DNA of 64,000 bases from assembly GCF_013387475.1 (NCBI RefSeq), contig NZ_VWNB01000004.1:143786-207785 (forward strand), read 5' to 3'. The stretch comes from Mariprofundus sp. KV. Its GTDB lineage: Bacteria > Pseudomonadota > Zetaproteobacteria > Mariprofundales > Mariprofundaceae. Shown piece by piece: positions 7,787-17,077 of this stretch. The notes below the pieces were generated by a model. It searched no databases, was not told the origin of the DNA, and saw only the letters and a program-made list of their open reading frames with translations. The position numbers and the translations under genes were made by a program. Each line of letters starts with the position of its first letter. Positions within the stretch are counted from its first letter, which is position 1.

Positions 7787-10498
7787 CTATGGATTGTCAG
7801 AATTGTGTTTTCTGCGCAGCAACCACTTTTCGATCTCCACCAGAAACAGTACAGAACTGGCAACAGTCACCACCCGCAGCCATGCGGCACCACTCATATC
7901 GGCTGTGCCGAACATCAGTTGCATCGGTGGCGCGTAGGTGAGAAGAAGTTGAAAGATGATCAGCAGGCCGATGGCATAGAGCACATAGCGATTACCGAAA
8001 ATACCCTCCCGTGTGAGTGAGGCCGCCAGCAGATAGCGGGCACTGAAGAGGTAGAAAATTTCAAACATCACCAGCGTATTGACCGCTACACTGCGCGCCA
8101 CCTCAAGGCTTGATCCCTGCGCCTGCTCCCAGAGAAACAGACCGAATGTGCCAATGACAATAATCAGCGAGACAAAGGTGATGCGCCAGATGAGAAAGCC
8201 GGAGAGAATCGGTTCAGCAGGGTCACGCGGGGGGCGCTGCATGACATTCTGTTCCGGTGGTTCAAAGGCCAGTGTCAGCGCCAGTGTGACGGCAGTAATC
8301 ATGTTTACCCAGAGGATCTGGGCTGGCGTAATCGGCAGGACAGTACCCATGACAATGGCCGCAATAATGATGAACGCCTCGCCACCATTGGTAGGCAGGA
8401 TAAACATAATCGACTTCTTGAGGTTATCGTAAACCGTGCGTCCCTCTTCAACAGCACGGGCGATAGAGGCGAAGTTGTCATCGGTGAGCACCATCTCAGC
8501 CGCCTCCTTGGCCACCTCGGTGCCGTTGATGCCCATGGCAACACCCACATCAGCACGTTTAAGTGCCGGTGCATCATTGACACCGTCGCCGGTCATGGCG
8601 ACCACTTCGCCATTGGCCTGCAGGGCTGTAACCAGCTGTAGCTTCTGCTCCGGAGAGACGCGGGCAAAGACGCTGGTGCTCTGGGCTACCTGTTGCAGTT
8701 CATCGCTACTGTAGCGACTCATGTCAGCACCGGTGACCACCGAAGAGCCATCGCCAATGCCCATCTGCGCGGCGATAGCACGGGCTGTGATGGCGTGATC
8801 ACCGGTAATCATTTTAACCCGGATACCGGCATCCTGACAGGTTTTGACTGCCGCTGTGGCCTCATCACGCGGCGGATCGATGATGCCGACCATGCCGAGC
8901 AGGGTAAGCTCGGCATTCACATCACTGAAGGAGAGACTCCCCTGTTCAGCCGACGTGGTGCGAAAGGCGATAGCCAGCAAGCGCTGGCCGCGACCGGCAA
9001 CAGAGTTCATGCAGGCTTCCCAGTGTGCCCGGTTTAGCGGTCGATCTTCGCCGTCCTGCCGTTGCAGGTGGCACATATCCAGTACCCGTTCCGGGGCTCC
9101 CTTGATATAGATAAAGCCATGGCCACTGTGATCATGATGCAGGGTGGCCATAAAGCGGTGTTCTGATTCAAACGGGATGGTATCGATGCGCGGGAACTGC
9201 GCCTGCAGCTGCTGCTGCGGCAGGCCTGCTTTCAGCGCCAGTGTGACCAGTGCACCTTCGGTGGGATCCCCCTGCATCTTCCATACGCCTGCGCTTTCAC
9301 TGATGCTGGCATCATTGCAGAGCAGGGCTGCCTGAGCCATTTCGCGCAGTTGTGGATGATGCTCAAGCGTGATCTGCTCGCTATCCTTGATGAATACGCC
9401 GTGCGGGTCGTATCCGGTGCCAGTCACCTCGACGATGCCAGTGGCGGTGGTGACGGTGGTGACCGTCATCTCATTGCGGGTCAGGGTGCCGGTTTTGTCC
9501 GAGCAGATCACTGTGACTGAGCCGAGTGTTTCGACTGCCGGAAGACGTCGAATAATGGCGTTTTTTCGCGCCATGCGCTGCACGCCAATGGCTAGCGTGA
9601 TGGTCATAATGGCTGGCAGTCCTTCCGGTATGCCTGCTACGGCAAGTCCAACGGCAGCAAGAAACATCTCGGCAGCCGTGAAGCCTTGAAACAGTACCCC
9701 ATAGCCGAAGGTGAGGGCTGCAATGACAGTGATACCGATGGTTAACCACTGACCGAACACGGCCATCTGCTTCAGCAGTGGCGTAGTCAGGGTCTGCACA
9801 TGGCGAAGCATGCCGCTAATGCGGCCAATCTCGGTGGCATCGCCGGTTGCCACAACAATGCCCTGCCCCTGTCCATAGGTGACCAGCGTGCCGGAGTAGG
9901 CGAGGTTTTTACGATCACCGATACTGGCATTGGCGATTACGGCCTGGGTGCTCTTTTCAGCAGGCAGGGATTCGCCGGTGAGCATCGCCTCTTCGATGCG
10001 CAGATCGCGCAGTTTAAACAGGCGCAGGTCGGCAGGCACCTTGTCACCGGATTGCAGGGATACGATATCACCGGGAACCAGCTCCTCTGCACTGAGGCTG
10101 ATAAAACGGCCATCGCGTTTTACCATCGCCTTTTGCGAGAGCATGTTACGGATCGCATCCAGTGCCTTCTCCGCTTTGCCCTCCTGAATAAAACCGATGA
10201 TGGCATTGATGACGACTACGCCGAAAATGACACCGCTATCCACCCAGTGGCCAAGCAGTGAGGTGATGAAACCTGCGCCGATCAGTACATAGATCAGAAC
10301 GTTATGAAACTGCAGCAGGAAGCGTGTAAGAGGGCTCTGCTTCTCCTGCGGTTTGAGACGATTGGGTCCATACTGACCAAGTCGCTGCTCAACCTGCGAA
10401 CTGCTTAAACCCTCTTCGCTGCTCTCCAGTTGATTGAAGACCGTGTCACACGCCTGATGATGCCAGAGTGGGGTTATGTCGTTGTTCTCTTCATGCAT
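7787..10498 (-). CDS. P-type cation-transporting ATPase (P2 type, Ca2+/Na+-like)
   Basis: The roughly 903-residue membrane pump has every P-type landmark: an N-terminal cation-ATPase domain, LTGESLPAEKS (actuator), GIPEGLPA in TM4 (ion site), DKTGTLTRNE (phosphorylated Asp), an ATP-binding KGAPERVL segment, TGDHAITA and MTGDGVNDAPALK, then four to six C-terminal helices. PEGLP and overall length fit the P2A/P2B group (Ca2+, possibly Mn2+ or Na+); the exact ion is not certain. I chose the ATG at 10498 (MHEENND), preceded by AAAGGAGA at good spacing, over the ATG 21 bases upstream, whose start codon lies next to that ribosome site. Confidence 0.93.
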   Translation of the reverse strand: MHEENNDITPLWHHQACDTVFNQLESSEEGLSSSQVEQRLGQYGPNRLKPQEKQSPLTRFLLQFHNVLIYVLIGAGFITSLLGHWVDSGVIFGVVVINAIIGFIQEGKAEKALDAIRNMLSQKAMVKRDGRFISLSAEELVPGDIVSLQSGDKVPADLRLFKLRDLRIEEAMLTGESLPAEKSTQAVIANASIGDRKNLAYSGTLVTYGQGQGIVVATGDATEIGRISGMLRHVQTLTTPLLKQMAVFGQWLTIGITVIAALTFGYGVLFQGFTAAEMFLAAVGLAVAGIPEGLPAIMTITLAIGVQRMARKNAIIRRLPAVETLGSVTVICSDKTGTLTRNEMTVTTVTTATGIVEVTGTGYDPHGVFIKDSEQITLEHHPQLREMAQAALLCNDASISESAGVWKMQGDPTEGALVTLALKAGLPQQQLQAQFPRIDTIPFESEHRFMATLHHDHSGHGFIYIKGAPERVLDMCHLQRQDGEDRPLNRAHWEACMNSVAGRGQRLLAIAFRTTSAEQGSLSFSDVNAELTLLGMVGIIDPPRDEATAAVKTCQDAGIRVKMITGDHAITARAIAAQMGIGDGSSVVTGADMSRYSSDELQQVAQSTSVFARVSPEQKLQLVTALQANGEVVAMTGDGVNDAPALKRADVGVAMGINGTEVAKEAAEMVLTDDNFASIARAVEEGRTVYDNLKKSIMFILPTNGGEAFIIIAAIVMGTVLPITPAQILWVNMITAVTLALTLAFEPPEQNVMQRPPRDPAEPILSGFLIWRITFVSLIIVIGTFGLFLWEQAQGSSLEVARSVAVNTLVMFEIFYLFSARYLLAASLTREGIFGNRYVLYAIGLLIIFQLLLTYAPPMQLMFGTADMSGAAWLRVVTVASSVLFLVEIEKWLLRRKHNSDNP

Positions 10499-10651
10499 CC
10501 GGATTCTCCTTTCATGCATTTGCCATCAACAATAAAATGGTGCAGAGCCATATTTATAGTGTCGCATGAGAAGGGGGTGTTGTCTATCTGCCTGTTTGCC
10601 GGAAGATAAGTATGCAGCTGTAACCGAAGAGGTTGTAAAAGCCAGAAATCG

Positions 10652-11941
10652 CTATTCCGTTCTATTGACGTGGCGCAGGGTCGAGCCGGTGTAGAGCTGA
10701 CGGGGGCGATCGATACCGTGGGTTGTATCGTTTTTCAGTTCCAGCCAGTGGCTGACCCAGCCGGAGGTGCGGGCGACTGCGAAGAGGGCGGTAAACATGC
10801 GGCGCGGGAAACCCATGGCACTGAGCAGAATGCCGGAATAGAAATCGACATTGGGGTAGAGCTTCTTCTCAATAAAGTAGTCGTCACTCAGGGCAACACG
10901 TTCCAGCTCCAGTGCGATGGCCAGCAGTGGCTCATCTTCCATGTTCAGATGTTTGAGAACCGATCGGGTCATATCACGGATAATGGCGGAGCGAGGGTCA
11001 TAGTTTTTATAAACCCGGTGACCAAAACCCATCAGGCGGAAGGGATCATTGCGATCCTTGGCGCGTTTGATGGCGTTGGGGATGTTCTCAATTGATCCGA
11101 TCTCCTCAAGCATGTTCAGTACCGCCTCGTTGGCGCCGCCATGTGCAGGGCCCCAGAGGGTGGCAATACCTGATGCGATGCAGGCGAAGGGGTTGGCGCC
11201 GGATGAGGCGGCCATGCGAACGGTGGAGGTTGAGGCATTCTGCTCGTGATCAGCATGCAGAATGAGGATCAGATCAAGCGCTTTGGCAATCACCGGATCC
11301 ACTTCATAGGGTTCATTGGGTTTGCCGAACATCATCTGCAGCAGGTTGCCCGCATAATCGAGACGATTATCCGGATAGCGGGCCGGACGACCGATGCTGT
11401 AGGTGTAGGAGGCGGCAGCTATGGTCGGCATTTTGGCAAACAGGCGGATAGCCGCCTTCATCTGCTGTTCGGGTTTGCTGTAGTCCTGCAGATCCTGATA
11501 GAAGGCTGAGAGCGCACCGACCACGCCGACCATCACCGCCATAGGATGCGCATCACGGCGAAAGCCGCGATAAAAGCTGATCACCTGCTCATGCAGCAGG
11601 TTATGAGCATGAATGGTATCGTTGAAGGCTGCCAGCTGGGTGTTGTCCGGAATCTCACCATGCATCAATAGATGGGTGACTTCGGTAAAGCTGCATGATT
11701 GGGCCAGCTCTTCGATAGGGTAGCCGCGGTAGCGCAAAATACCCTGATCACCATCGATGTAGGTGATCGCACTTTTACACGACGCTGTGGATTTAAAGCC
11801 GGGATCGAATGTCAGCAGACCGTGCTGCTGATAGAGCGAACGAATATCAATGGCTGCAGGCCCCTCGCTTCCCTGCAGAAGCGGCAGCTGGCCAGAGGCA
11901 GGTTTACCATCAATAGTGAATGTAACGTCGTGTTCAGGCAT
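10652..11941 (-). CDS. gltA: Citrate synthase, type II
   Basis: This enzyme condenses acetyl-CoA and oxaloacetate at entry to the TCA cycle. The roughly 429-residue protein has [32 protein letters not shown] (catalytic His), [24 protein letters not shown] and the C-terminal [23 protein letters not shown], all typical of hexameric type II citrate synthases. The start is chosen at the ATG at 11941 (MPEHDV); another ATG lies 15 bases upstream and neither has a strong ribosome site. A long-stem terminator separates it from the gene upstream on the same strand. Confidence 0.95.
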   Translation of the reverse strand: MPEHDVTFTIDGKPASGQLPLLQGSEGPAAIDIRSLYQQHGLLTFDPGFKSTASCKSAITYIDGDQGILRYRGYPIEELAQSCSFTEVTHLLMHGEIPDNTQLAAFNDTIHAHNLLHEQVISFYRGFRRDAHPMAVMVGVVGALSAFYQDLQDYSKPEQQMKAAIRLFAKMPTIAAASYTYSIGRPARYPDNRLDYAGNLLQMMFGKPNEPYEVDPVIAKALDLILILHADHEQNASTSTVRMAASSGANPFACIASGIATLWGPAHGGANEAVLNMLEEIGSIENIPNAIKRAKDRNDPFRLMGFGHRVYKNYDPRSAIIRDMTRSVLKHLNMEDEPLLAIALELERVALSDDYFIEKKLYPNVDFYSGILLSAMGFPRRMFTALFAVARTSGWVSHWLELKNDTTHGIDRPRQLYTGSTLRHVNRTE

Positions 11942-11959
11942 GCTTGATCGTAACATGTT

Positions 11960-12034
11960 GAAAAAAAGATGGAAGCTGCCGAATTTTCCAAATTTCGAGA
12001 GGCGTTATCTCTTTCAATATCCGGCAGCTTCCAT
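11960..12034 (-). terminator. Long-stem terminator between small acidic protein gene and gltA
   Basis: A perfect 13-base inverted repeat (ATGGAAGCTGCCG at 11969-11981 against 12022-12034) flanks a 40-base loop that itself contains GAGA/TCTC pairing. On the minus strand the stem is followed by a run of seven T. It should end transcription from the small acidic protein gene before gltA. Confidence 0.75.
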
Positions 12035-12051
12035 CAACGAAGATTTTCACC

Positions 12052-12270
12052 TTAGTTTGGCTGGTTCTCTTCGTAACTCTCCTGATCGGCAGAAGACTCT
12101 TCTTCGCCACTATCTTCAACAGCCTCTTCGCTTTGACCTGCGTCAGTAGCGGGCTCTTCGATATATGTCTCTTCTGCATATTCGTAGGCCTCTTCAGCAT
12201 TCGCCATCAGCGGCTGAACTGCCAGTGCCATCGCTGCAACCATTAGTGTGGTTAGCGCTATTTTTTTCAT
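12052..12270 (-). CDS. Small secreted acidic protein
   Basis: The 72-residue protein has a clear signal peptide (MKKIALTTLMVAAMALA, then QPLMANA-EE) and a mature part of about 47 residues made almost wholly of Glu, Ser, Ala, Tyr and Asp (EEAYEYAEETYIEEPATDAG). It is probably periplasmic or exported and intrinsically disordered. The minus-strand start is preceded by AAGGAGACCCC, a strong ribosome site. I do not recognise a family. The acidic Glu/Tyr composition would suit cation or mineral binding, but that is speculation. Confidence 0.7.
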   Translation of the reverse strand: MKKIALTTLMVAAMALAVQPLMANAEEAYEYAEETYIEEPATDAGQSEEAVEDSGEEESSADQESYEENQPN

Positions 12271-12309
12271 GGGGTCTCCTTATACTATTGATAGCTGTAA
12301 AGCTGATTT

Positions 12310-12483
12310 TTATCTGTCGATCGACTGTGAGAAGTGCTCTGTAATGTCACTGAAGTCATCACTATCCCAGCTCTCCCAGCTATCGAACTCATCACTCTCA
12401 CTGCCTGTTTTTCTCGGTTTGATCTCTTTGTGCTGGATCTGCATATCTTTTCTGTTGTCTACACGCTGTTTTTTAGTTCTCAT
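12310..12483 (-). CDS. Small charged protein divergent from the LysR gene
   Basis: The start is set at the ATG at 12483 because GAGGAGGTCAC precedes it, a near-perfect ribosome site; the longer reading from 12525 has none. The 57-residue product has a basic first half (MRTKKQRVDNRKDMQIQHK) and an acidic, Trp/Ser/Asp-rich second half (DEFDSWESWDSDDFSD). There is no signal peptide and no recognised domain. It is transcribed divergently from the LysR-type gene, with a 19-base palindrome between them, so it may be that regulator's target. Confidence 0.7.
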   Translation of the reverse strand: MRTKKQRVDNRKDMQIQHKEIKPRKTGSESDEFDSWESWDSDDFSDITEHFSQSIDR

Positions 12484-12585
12484 GTGACCTCCTCTGTTCG
12501 TGTTACCCAGGATATCTCTCATCATATGAGGTTTGTTGCGGGGGAGATGATCTTCAGTTGCAGGGGTGGTAGTAAATCAAATAAT

Positions 12586-12604
12586 CTTGATCACCGTGAT
12601 CAAG
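12586..12604. promoter_or_regulatory. Perfect 19-base palindrome, probable LysR operator
   Basis: CTTGATCACCGTGATCAAG has 9-base arms around a single C. It lies 12-30 bases before the LysR ATG (12616) and within the 132-base divergent gap facing the small gene that starts at 12483. LysR-type regulators usually bind interrupted palindromes in such divergent gaps and repress their own gene, so this is the likely operator. Confidence 0.6.
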
Positions 12605-12615
12605 GACAGGTGCTT

Positions 12616-13473
12616 ATGGATGTCGATCTGATTCGAACATTTCTCCAGGTAGCGAAAACCCGCCACTTCCGTAAGGCGGCCGAGCAACTTTTTCTGACCC
12701 AGTCAGCAGTGAGTGCGCGCATCAAGCTTCTTGAGGAGCGGCTAGGGGCAAAGCTCTTTGAGCGCAGTAAGCATCAGGTCTCTCTTACCACGGCCGGTGT
12801 GCGCTTTCTCTCCCATGCCGAAAATCTTATGGCCTCATGGGTGGTTGCCTGTCAGGAGGTAAGGCTGCCGGAGCATACCAGTGCATCCATCGTGGCTGGC
12901 GCGACCGATACCCTCTGGAATATTTTTCTGACCGACTGGATGATCGAAGCCAGTCTGCTCGATCCGACCATGATGATTCGGGCTGAACTGCACACGGCTG
13001 ACTCGCTGATGCCTTCACTGCTGGATGGTTCTATTGATGTGGCGGTGATGTTTGATGCACCCGCCCTGCCACGGCTGCATGTTGAGGAGCTGGGCTCTGT
13101 TCCGCTGATGATGGTTTGCAACAGAGAAGATACAAGCGCGGATGAGGCGCTGTCGACGCGATTCATCGATGTGGATTGGGGAGAGTCCTTTGCTGTTGCC
13201 ATGCAGCAGCATCTGGGCACTGCGGTGCCGGTGTTTCTGCATACCACTGTTGGAAAGGTGGCCCTTGAGATGATCCTGAAATCCGGAGGTGCTGCCTATC
13301 TTCCTGAGCCGATGGTGGCAGGCCACATTGCCAGCCGGAATCTTTTTCCGGTAGCTGGCACACCTGTTATTGTCAGGCCTGCCTATGCTGCGCTGCTTGC
13401 AGGCAGGGAGGGGGATGCCTTGCTGAGTCAGATGGTTACGCTGATGAAAGGTTGTCTGGAGAGGCGGCTTTAG
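12616..13473 (+). CDS. LysR-type transcriptional regulator, HdfR-like
   Basis: The 285-residue protein has an N-terminal winged helix-turn-helix (MDVDLIRTFLQVAKTRHF, then AAEQLFLTQSAVSARIKLLE) and a periplasmic-binding-like effector domain. The HTH closely resembles E. coli HdfR (TRHF..AAE.L.LTQSAVS.RI..LE..LG..LF), including the LM..W..A segment just after it. HdfR represses flhDC in E. coli; the target here is unknown. The ATG at 12616 was chosen because AAGGACAGG precedes it and the family begins at this Met; reading further upstream gives no LysR-like sequence. Confidence 0.88.
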   Translation: MDVDLIRTFLQVAKTRHFRKAAEQLFLTQSAVSARIKLLEERLGAKLFERSKHQVSLTTAGVRFLSHAENLMASWVVACQEVRLPEHTSASIVAGATDTLWNIFLTDWMIEASLLDPTMMIRAELHTADSLMPSLLDGSIDVAVMFDAPALPRLHVEELGSVPLMMVCNREDTSADEALSTRFIDVDWGESFAVAMQQHLGTAVPVFLHTTVGKVALEMILKSGGAAYLPEPMVAGHIASRNLFPVAGTPVIVRPAYAALLAGREGDALLSQMVTLMKGCLERRL

Positions 13474-13478
13474 CGGGC

Positions 13479-13515
13479 AAAAAAAACGGCCCGTGTTTTC
13501 ACACAGGCCGTCTCT
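13479..13515. terminator. Bidirectional terminator between LysR and cytochrome c genes
   Basis: The hairpin ACGGCCcGTGT / ACACaGGCCGT (13486-13511, loop TTTC) has seven A before it, giving a T run for the minus-strand cytochrome gene, and a short T-containing stretch after it for the plus-strand LysR gene. The two genes converge here. Confidence 0.8.
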
Positions 13516-13527
13516 TAGCTGTTTTGA

Positions 13528-13890
13528 TTACAGTGCTTTCAGCTCTGCAACTGCTGCTTTAGCTTTATCGCCACATACCTTCTGGTTAGGCATTTTAGAC
13601 TTGCCGCCTGCTGCTTTGGCTACGTCTTTAGAGGCGCAGATCCATGCTTCCAGAGATGCATCATCCCAAACTGCGCCAGCAGCTTTCTGAGCTTCAAGGT
13701 ATGAACCATATTTGAAACCATCAGAGCCACCTTGTGGGCCGCCAGCTACGCCTTTCAGGCCAGGACCGACTTTGCTGGATCCATCGAAGTTATGACATGC
13801 CTTGCATTTACCCAGCGCGCTGGCTTCGGCAGTCATGACACCACCCATTACAAATGCAGCCGCGGCTGCAACAAACAGTGCTTTTTTCAT
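13528..13890 (-). CDS. Periplasmic class I c-type cytochrome
   Basis: The 120-residue protein has a signal peptide (MKKALFVAAAAAFVMGGVMTAEASA), one haem motif CKACH near residue 34 and a probable axial Met in SKMPNQKV near the C-terminus. This is the size and layout of small soluble class I cytochromes c (c-552/c-554-like). A strong GGAGATC ribosome site precedes the ATG at 13890. Such proteins shuttle electrons in the periplasm; in iron oxidisers they act between outer-membrane cytochromes and terminal oxidases, but nothing here ties it to a particular pathway. Two extra Cys residues (WICASKD, KVCGDK) could form a disulfide. Confidence 0.9.
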   Translation of the reverse strand: MKKALFVAAAAAFVMGGVMTAEASALGKCKACHNFDGSSKVGPGLKGVAGGPQGGSDGFKYGSYLEAQKAAGAVWDDASLEAWICASKDVAKAAGGKSKMPNQKVCGDKAKAAVAELKAL

Positions 13891-14010
13891 GTTGATCTCC
13901 TTAGATAATATGACGGAGGGCCTCCCCGCCGACGCGTCAGGATACTCCCTGCCAATATCGGCTAGGAAGGTGGAATAAATGCACCTATTTTTGATCGGGG
14001 GGATGGTTTG

Positions 14011-14062
14011 AAAGGGGCTTCTGCACAAAAAAGAAGCCCCGGAGTTCTCCGAGGCTTCTTTG
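14011..14062 (-). terminator. Terminator after the YebC-family gene
   Basis: On the minus strand AAGAAGCCtCGGAG / CTCCGgGGCTTCTT forms a 13-pair stem followed by TTTTTT. The GGGGCTTCT at 14014-14022 can pair with the same downstream segment (AGAAGCCCC), giving an alternative structure. This follows the yebC-like stop at 14085. Confidence 0.8.
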
Positions 14063-14084
14063 TAAACATTATCTGTCGGATGCG

Positions 14085-14807
14085 TTACTCTTCCAGTTCA
14101 GCGTTGTGGTAGACCTTTTGCACATCATCACAGTCGTTCAATGCATCGATAAACTTCTCAAATATCGCAACATCATCACCGCTTACGCTGCACATTGTCT
14201 GTGGCTCGTAAGAGATATCATCCACTTCAAACTCAATCTCAGGCATCGCTTCAGTCAGCGCGGTTTTGACCTTGAAAAACTCTGTGTTGGGGGCCAGTAC
14301 AGTGATCATGCCATCCTCAGATTCGATGTCGGTAACATCAACATCGGCCATCATCAGGATCTCTAGAATTGCATCCTCATCATCACCCTTGAAAACAAAC
14401 ACAGCCTGATGATCAAACATATGGGCCACTGAACCAGGACCACCAAGTTTGGAACCACTTTTGGTGAAGCAGAGACGCACATCATTAAAGGTGCGGGTGG
14501 AGTTGTCAGTCAGACAGTCGACAATCACCATGCAGCCACCGGGGCCGAAACCTTCATAACGAGCAGTTGCATAATCTTCACCGCCGCCACCACGCGCCTT
14601 CTCAAGTGCGCGCTCAATGACATGGCTTGGAACCTGATCCTTTTTGGCGTTATCCATCAGGCGACGCAGTGAGAGATTGCCATTGGGATCATCGCCACCA
14701 CTTTTGGCGCAGACATAGATCTCTCTGCCATATTTGGAGTAGACCTTGGTTTTGGCACCTGCGGTCTTGGCCATGGACTCCTTACGGTTCTGATACGCTC
14801 TTCCCAT
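14085..14807 (-). CDS. YebC/PmpR-family DNA-binding/translation factor (YeeN-like branch)
   Basis: The 240-residue protein begins [35 protein letters not shown] and contains [23 protein letters not shown] and the closing [15 protein letters not shown], which match the YebC/TACO1 family and more closely the YeeN branch (MGRKW start, [15 protein letters not shown] ending). YebC proteins were first described as transcription regulators and more recently as factors that help ribosomes through proline-rich stretches. The start is at the ATG at 14807, where family proteins begin. Confidence 0.9.
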   Translation of the reverse strand: MGRAYQNRKESMAKTAGAKTKVYSKYGREIYVCAKSGGDDPNGNLSLRRLMDNAKKDQVPSHVIERALEKARGGGGEDYATARYEGFGPGGCMVIVDCLTDNSTRTFNDVRLCFTKSGSKLGGPGSVAHMFDHQAVFVFKGDDEDAILEILMMADVDVTDIESEDGMITVLAPNTEFFKVKTALTEAMPEIEFEVDDISYEPQTMCSVSGDDVAIFEKFIDALNDCDDVQKVYHNAELEE

Positions 14808-15051
14808 ATTTTTGCTCTCTCTTATATAACTAGATAATTTGTCGTGGAGGGGCACGTCTGCCCGCCTCAACAAATGACGGCCGCTATGATAATCGGGAAT
14901 GGCATGAGATGGTACCGGAGGATTTCAGTTGCGCTCTCTTTTATCGTGGCGATGGTTTGCGCCTGCAGGGAATCAGCCGTTCAACCTTTTGACATTTCAT
15001 GTTACTTTATCGAAGGTAGGAGACTTACTGCATGGGAGGGATGGTTTTAGT

Positions 15052-15900
15052 ATGGATGGGCATCGTAATTCTCAATCAAACGCCAGAGGTATCCGGCTAA
15101 AGCTGGAGGCATACCTCAACGACGTGGATTCAAGGGTCGCAAAATATGTGAACCTGACACTGATATCACTGATTATTATTTCAGTGGTCTGCTCCATGAT
15201 GATTACAGTCAAGGCGCTGCCTGATGAGTACCGCGATATCATCAAAACTGCAGAGTATATGTTCGCTTCAATATTTCTCGTTGAGTATCTGATACGAATA
15301 TTTTCCGCACCAAATCGGCTTAAATATATATTCAGTTTTTACGGACTTATCGATCTGGCTGCGATACTTCCGATGTTCCTCTTTGGCTCCAACGAAACCT
15401 TCGCACTGCGTCTTGTCAGAACCATCTCACTTTTCCGTATGCTGAAACTGATTCGCTACACCAGAGATGTGCAGGTGCTGCTCAACTCGCTGAGTAAAAG
15501 TCTGATGATTATCGTGATGCTCATTTCGGGCATTGTTCTGCTGACCCTGATCGGTGGTAATGTGATCTATCTGGTTGAGCCGGAGAATTTTGATTCCGCC
15601 TTTGATGGTGTCTGGTGGTCGCTGGTGACCATGTCGACGGTCGGTTATGGCGATTATGTAACCCATACGCTGGCCGGTCGCATTGTTGCCGGAGCAGCGA
15701 TGATTGTCGGTATAGTACTGTTTGCCATCGTTACCGGTTTGATCTCTTCCCGCATCTTTGAAGCCACACGTATTTATGAGCGTGTTCACTGCCGTAGTTG
15801 CCATGCATCCATTGAGCGGGAGAGTAACTACTGCTCATTCTGCGGTATTGAGAAGCCTGATGGCAGCTTCAAACAGAAGGCGGTCTCAGATCTGGAGTGA
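15052..15900 (+). CDS. Voltage-gated-type potassium channel with C-terminal zinc ribbon
   Basis: The 282-residue protein has six membrane segments between about residues 30 and 235: S1 (NLTLISLIIISVVCSMMI), S2-S3, an S4-like helix with regularly spaced Arg/Lys (LRLVRTISLFRMLKLIR, 119-135), S5, the pore with selectivity filter TVGYGD (196-201) and S6. The C-terminus carries CRSCH and CSFCG (247-264), a zinc-ribbon pair, in place of the usual RCK or cNMP domain. It is therefore probably a K+ channel gated by voltage or by its cytoplasmic zinc domain. The ATG at 15052 starts MDGHRNSQ with GGGAGGG upstream. Confidence 0.88.
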   Translation: MDGHRNSQSNARGIRLKLEAYLNDVDSRVAKYVNLTLISLIIISVVCSMMITVKALPDEYRDIIKTAEYMFASIFLVEYLIRIFSAPNRLKYIFSFYGLIDLAAILPMFLFGSNETFALRLVRTISLFRMLKLIRYTRDVQVLLNSLSKSLMIIVMLISGIVLLTLIGGNVIYLVEPENFDSAFDGVWWSLVTMSTVGYGDYVTHTLAGRIVAGAAMIVGIVLFAIVTGLISSRIFEATRIYERVHCRSCHASIERESNYCSFCGIEKPDGSFKQKAVSDLE

Positions 15901-16009
15901 TGAGTTTCCGTAGCTTTTGCCACTTTGATGCAGATTGTGTTACAGTGAAGAATCAATAAACTAATCGAGCAGTGAGGCGTTCTCCGCCTCTTCTGGAGGG
16001 TCTCAACAG

Positions 16010-17077
16010 GTGACGCGTCCGGTAAGTCTGAAGAAACGAATTCTAATTCCTCTGTTTATTGTGGGCTGGGTTATTTTTGCTATCGGCGGCTATTTTCTCA
16101 ACAATATTGAGACCCGTCAGCGCCATGAAACTGTGCAGCAGCAGGCAGTAGCGATGCAGAATCATCTGCAGGCGGCTCTGAAGAGCAAGTCTGAGGCGAT
16201 GGCTTCCAGCCTCGATTTTATTGCGCGTGATAGTCAGTTGCTCTCAGCCCTGAAAGCCGGGGATCGGCAACGTTTGCTGGAGCTGGCTGCTCCTGTTTAT
16301 GAGCGGTTGAATATTCAGAACAACATCACCCACTTCTATTTTCATGACACAAAACGGGTCAACCTGCTGCGAGTGCATAAACCCGAGAAGCATGACGACA
16401 GCATCAACCGTTTTACTGCGCTTGGGGCAGAGGAAACTGGTGAGCTCTTCTCCGGCTTAGAGCTTGGGCCACTGGGAACCTTTACGTTGCGTTCCGTGTT
16501 TCCTGTTGTCGAACAGGGGCAACTGATCGGTTACATCGAGCTGGGACAAGAGATTGATGCCATCATTGATCAGGCTCACAGCATGTTCAGTGTCGAGCTG
16601 TTGCTACTGATTCATAAGCAGTATCTGGTGCAGCGCGATTGGGAAGAGGGGATGCGCATGCTGGCCCGTCCATTTGACTGGCAGCAGCTCTCTGCATCGG
16701 TACTGGTATCCAGGAGCCTGCATGATCTCCCCACTGACCTGCTTAATGCTGTTGATCGTGAGTACTCGGATGCAGAGATTCGAGTCCGGGATGGTGTCGG
16801 TCTGGATGGACTCAACTACTGGTCAGCGACCATTCCTGTAAATGATGCCGGCGGGCGTAGTGTCGCCTCGCTGGTAATGTTGCATGATATGACAGCCATT
16901 ATGGAGAGCTCAAAAAAAGAGACGCTCTTGTTCTTTGCGCTTTCGACAGCCATCAGCTGGTCCCTGTTTGCCCTTTTCTGGGTGGTTCTGGGCAGGGCTG
17001 AAGAGGAGTTGGCCAGGCCAGAAAGCAGCTATTGGCAGAGAGTGAGGCGCGTACCAGAGCGGTTGAACAGTCACTGA
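16010..17077 (+). pseudogene. N-terminal sensor half of a split sensor-GAF-GGDEF gene
   Basis: The GTG start at 16010 (GGAGGG upstream) gives 355 residues: one membrane helix (LIPLFIVGWVIFAIGGYFL), a periplasmic double-CACHE-like sensor (residues about 40-290; HFYFHDTKRVNLLRVHKP is typical), a second helix (LLFFALSTAISWSLFALFWVV) and a short coiled coil that stops in a non-family tail after RAEEELAR. The GAF-GGDEF half continues in another frame from about 17015. Shifting frame by one base near 17011-17031 joins AEEELAR to RKQLLAESEARTRAVEQ, a continuous coiled coil. It is probably one gene broken by a single-base indel (mutation or assembly error), or possibly two overlapping genes. Confidence 0.65.

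Noticed and set aside
8079..10261. Several open frames on the plus strand across the P-type ATPase gene
   Set aside because: They are all antisense shadows of a gene with complete P-type motifs; none has a ribosome site or a known domain.
16990..17050. Programmed ribosomal frameshift in the GGDEF gene
   Set aside because: No slippery heptamer and no obvious downstream pseudoknot were seen; a plain indel is simpler.
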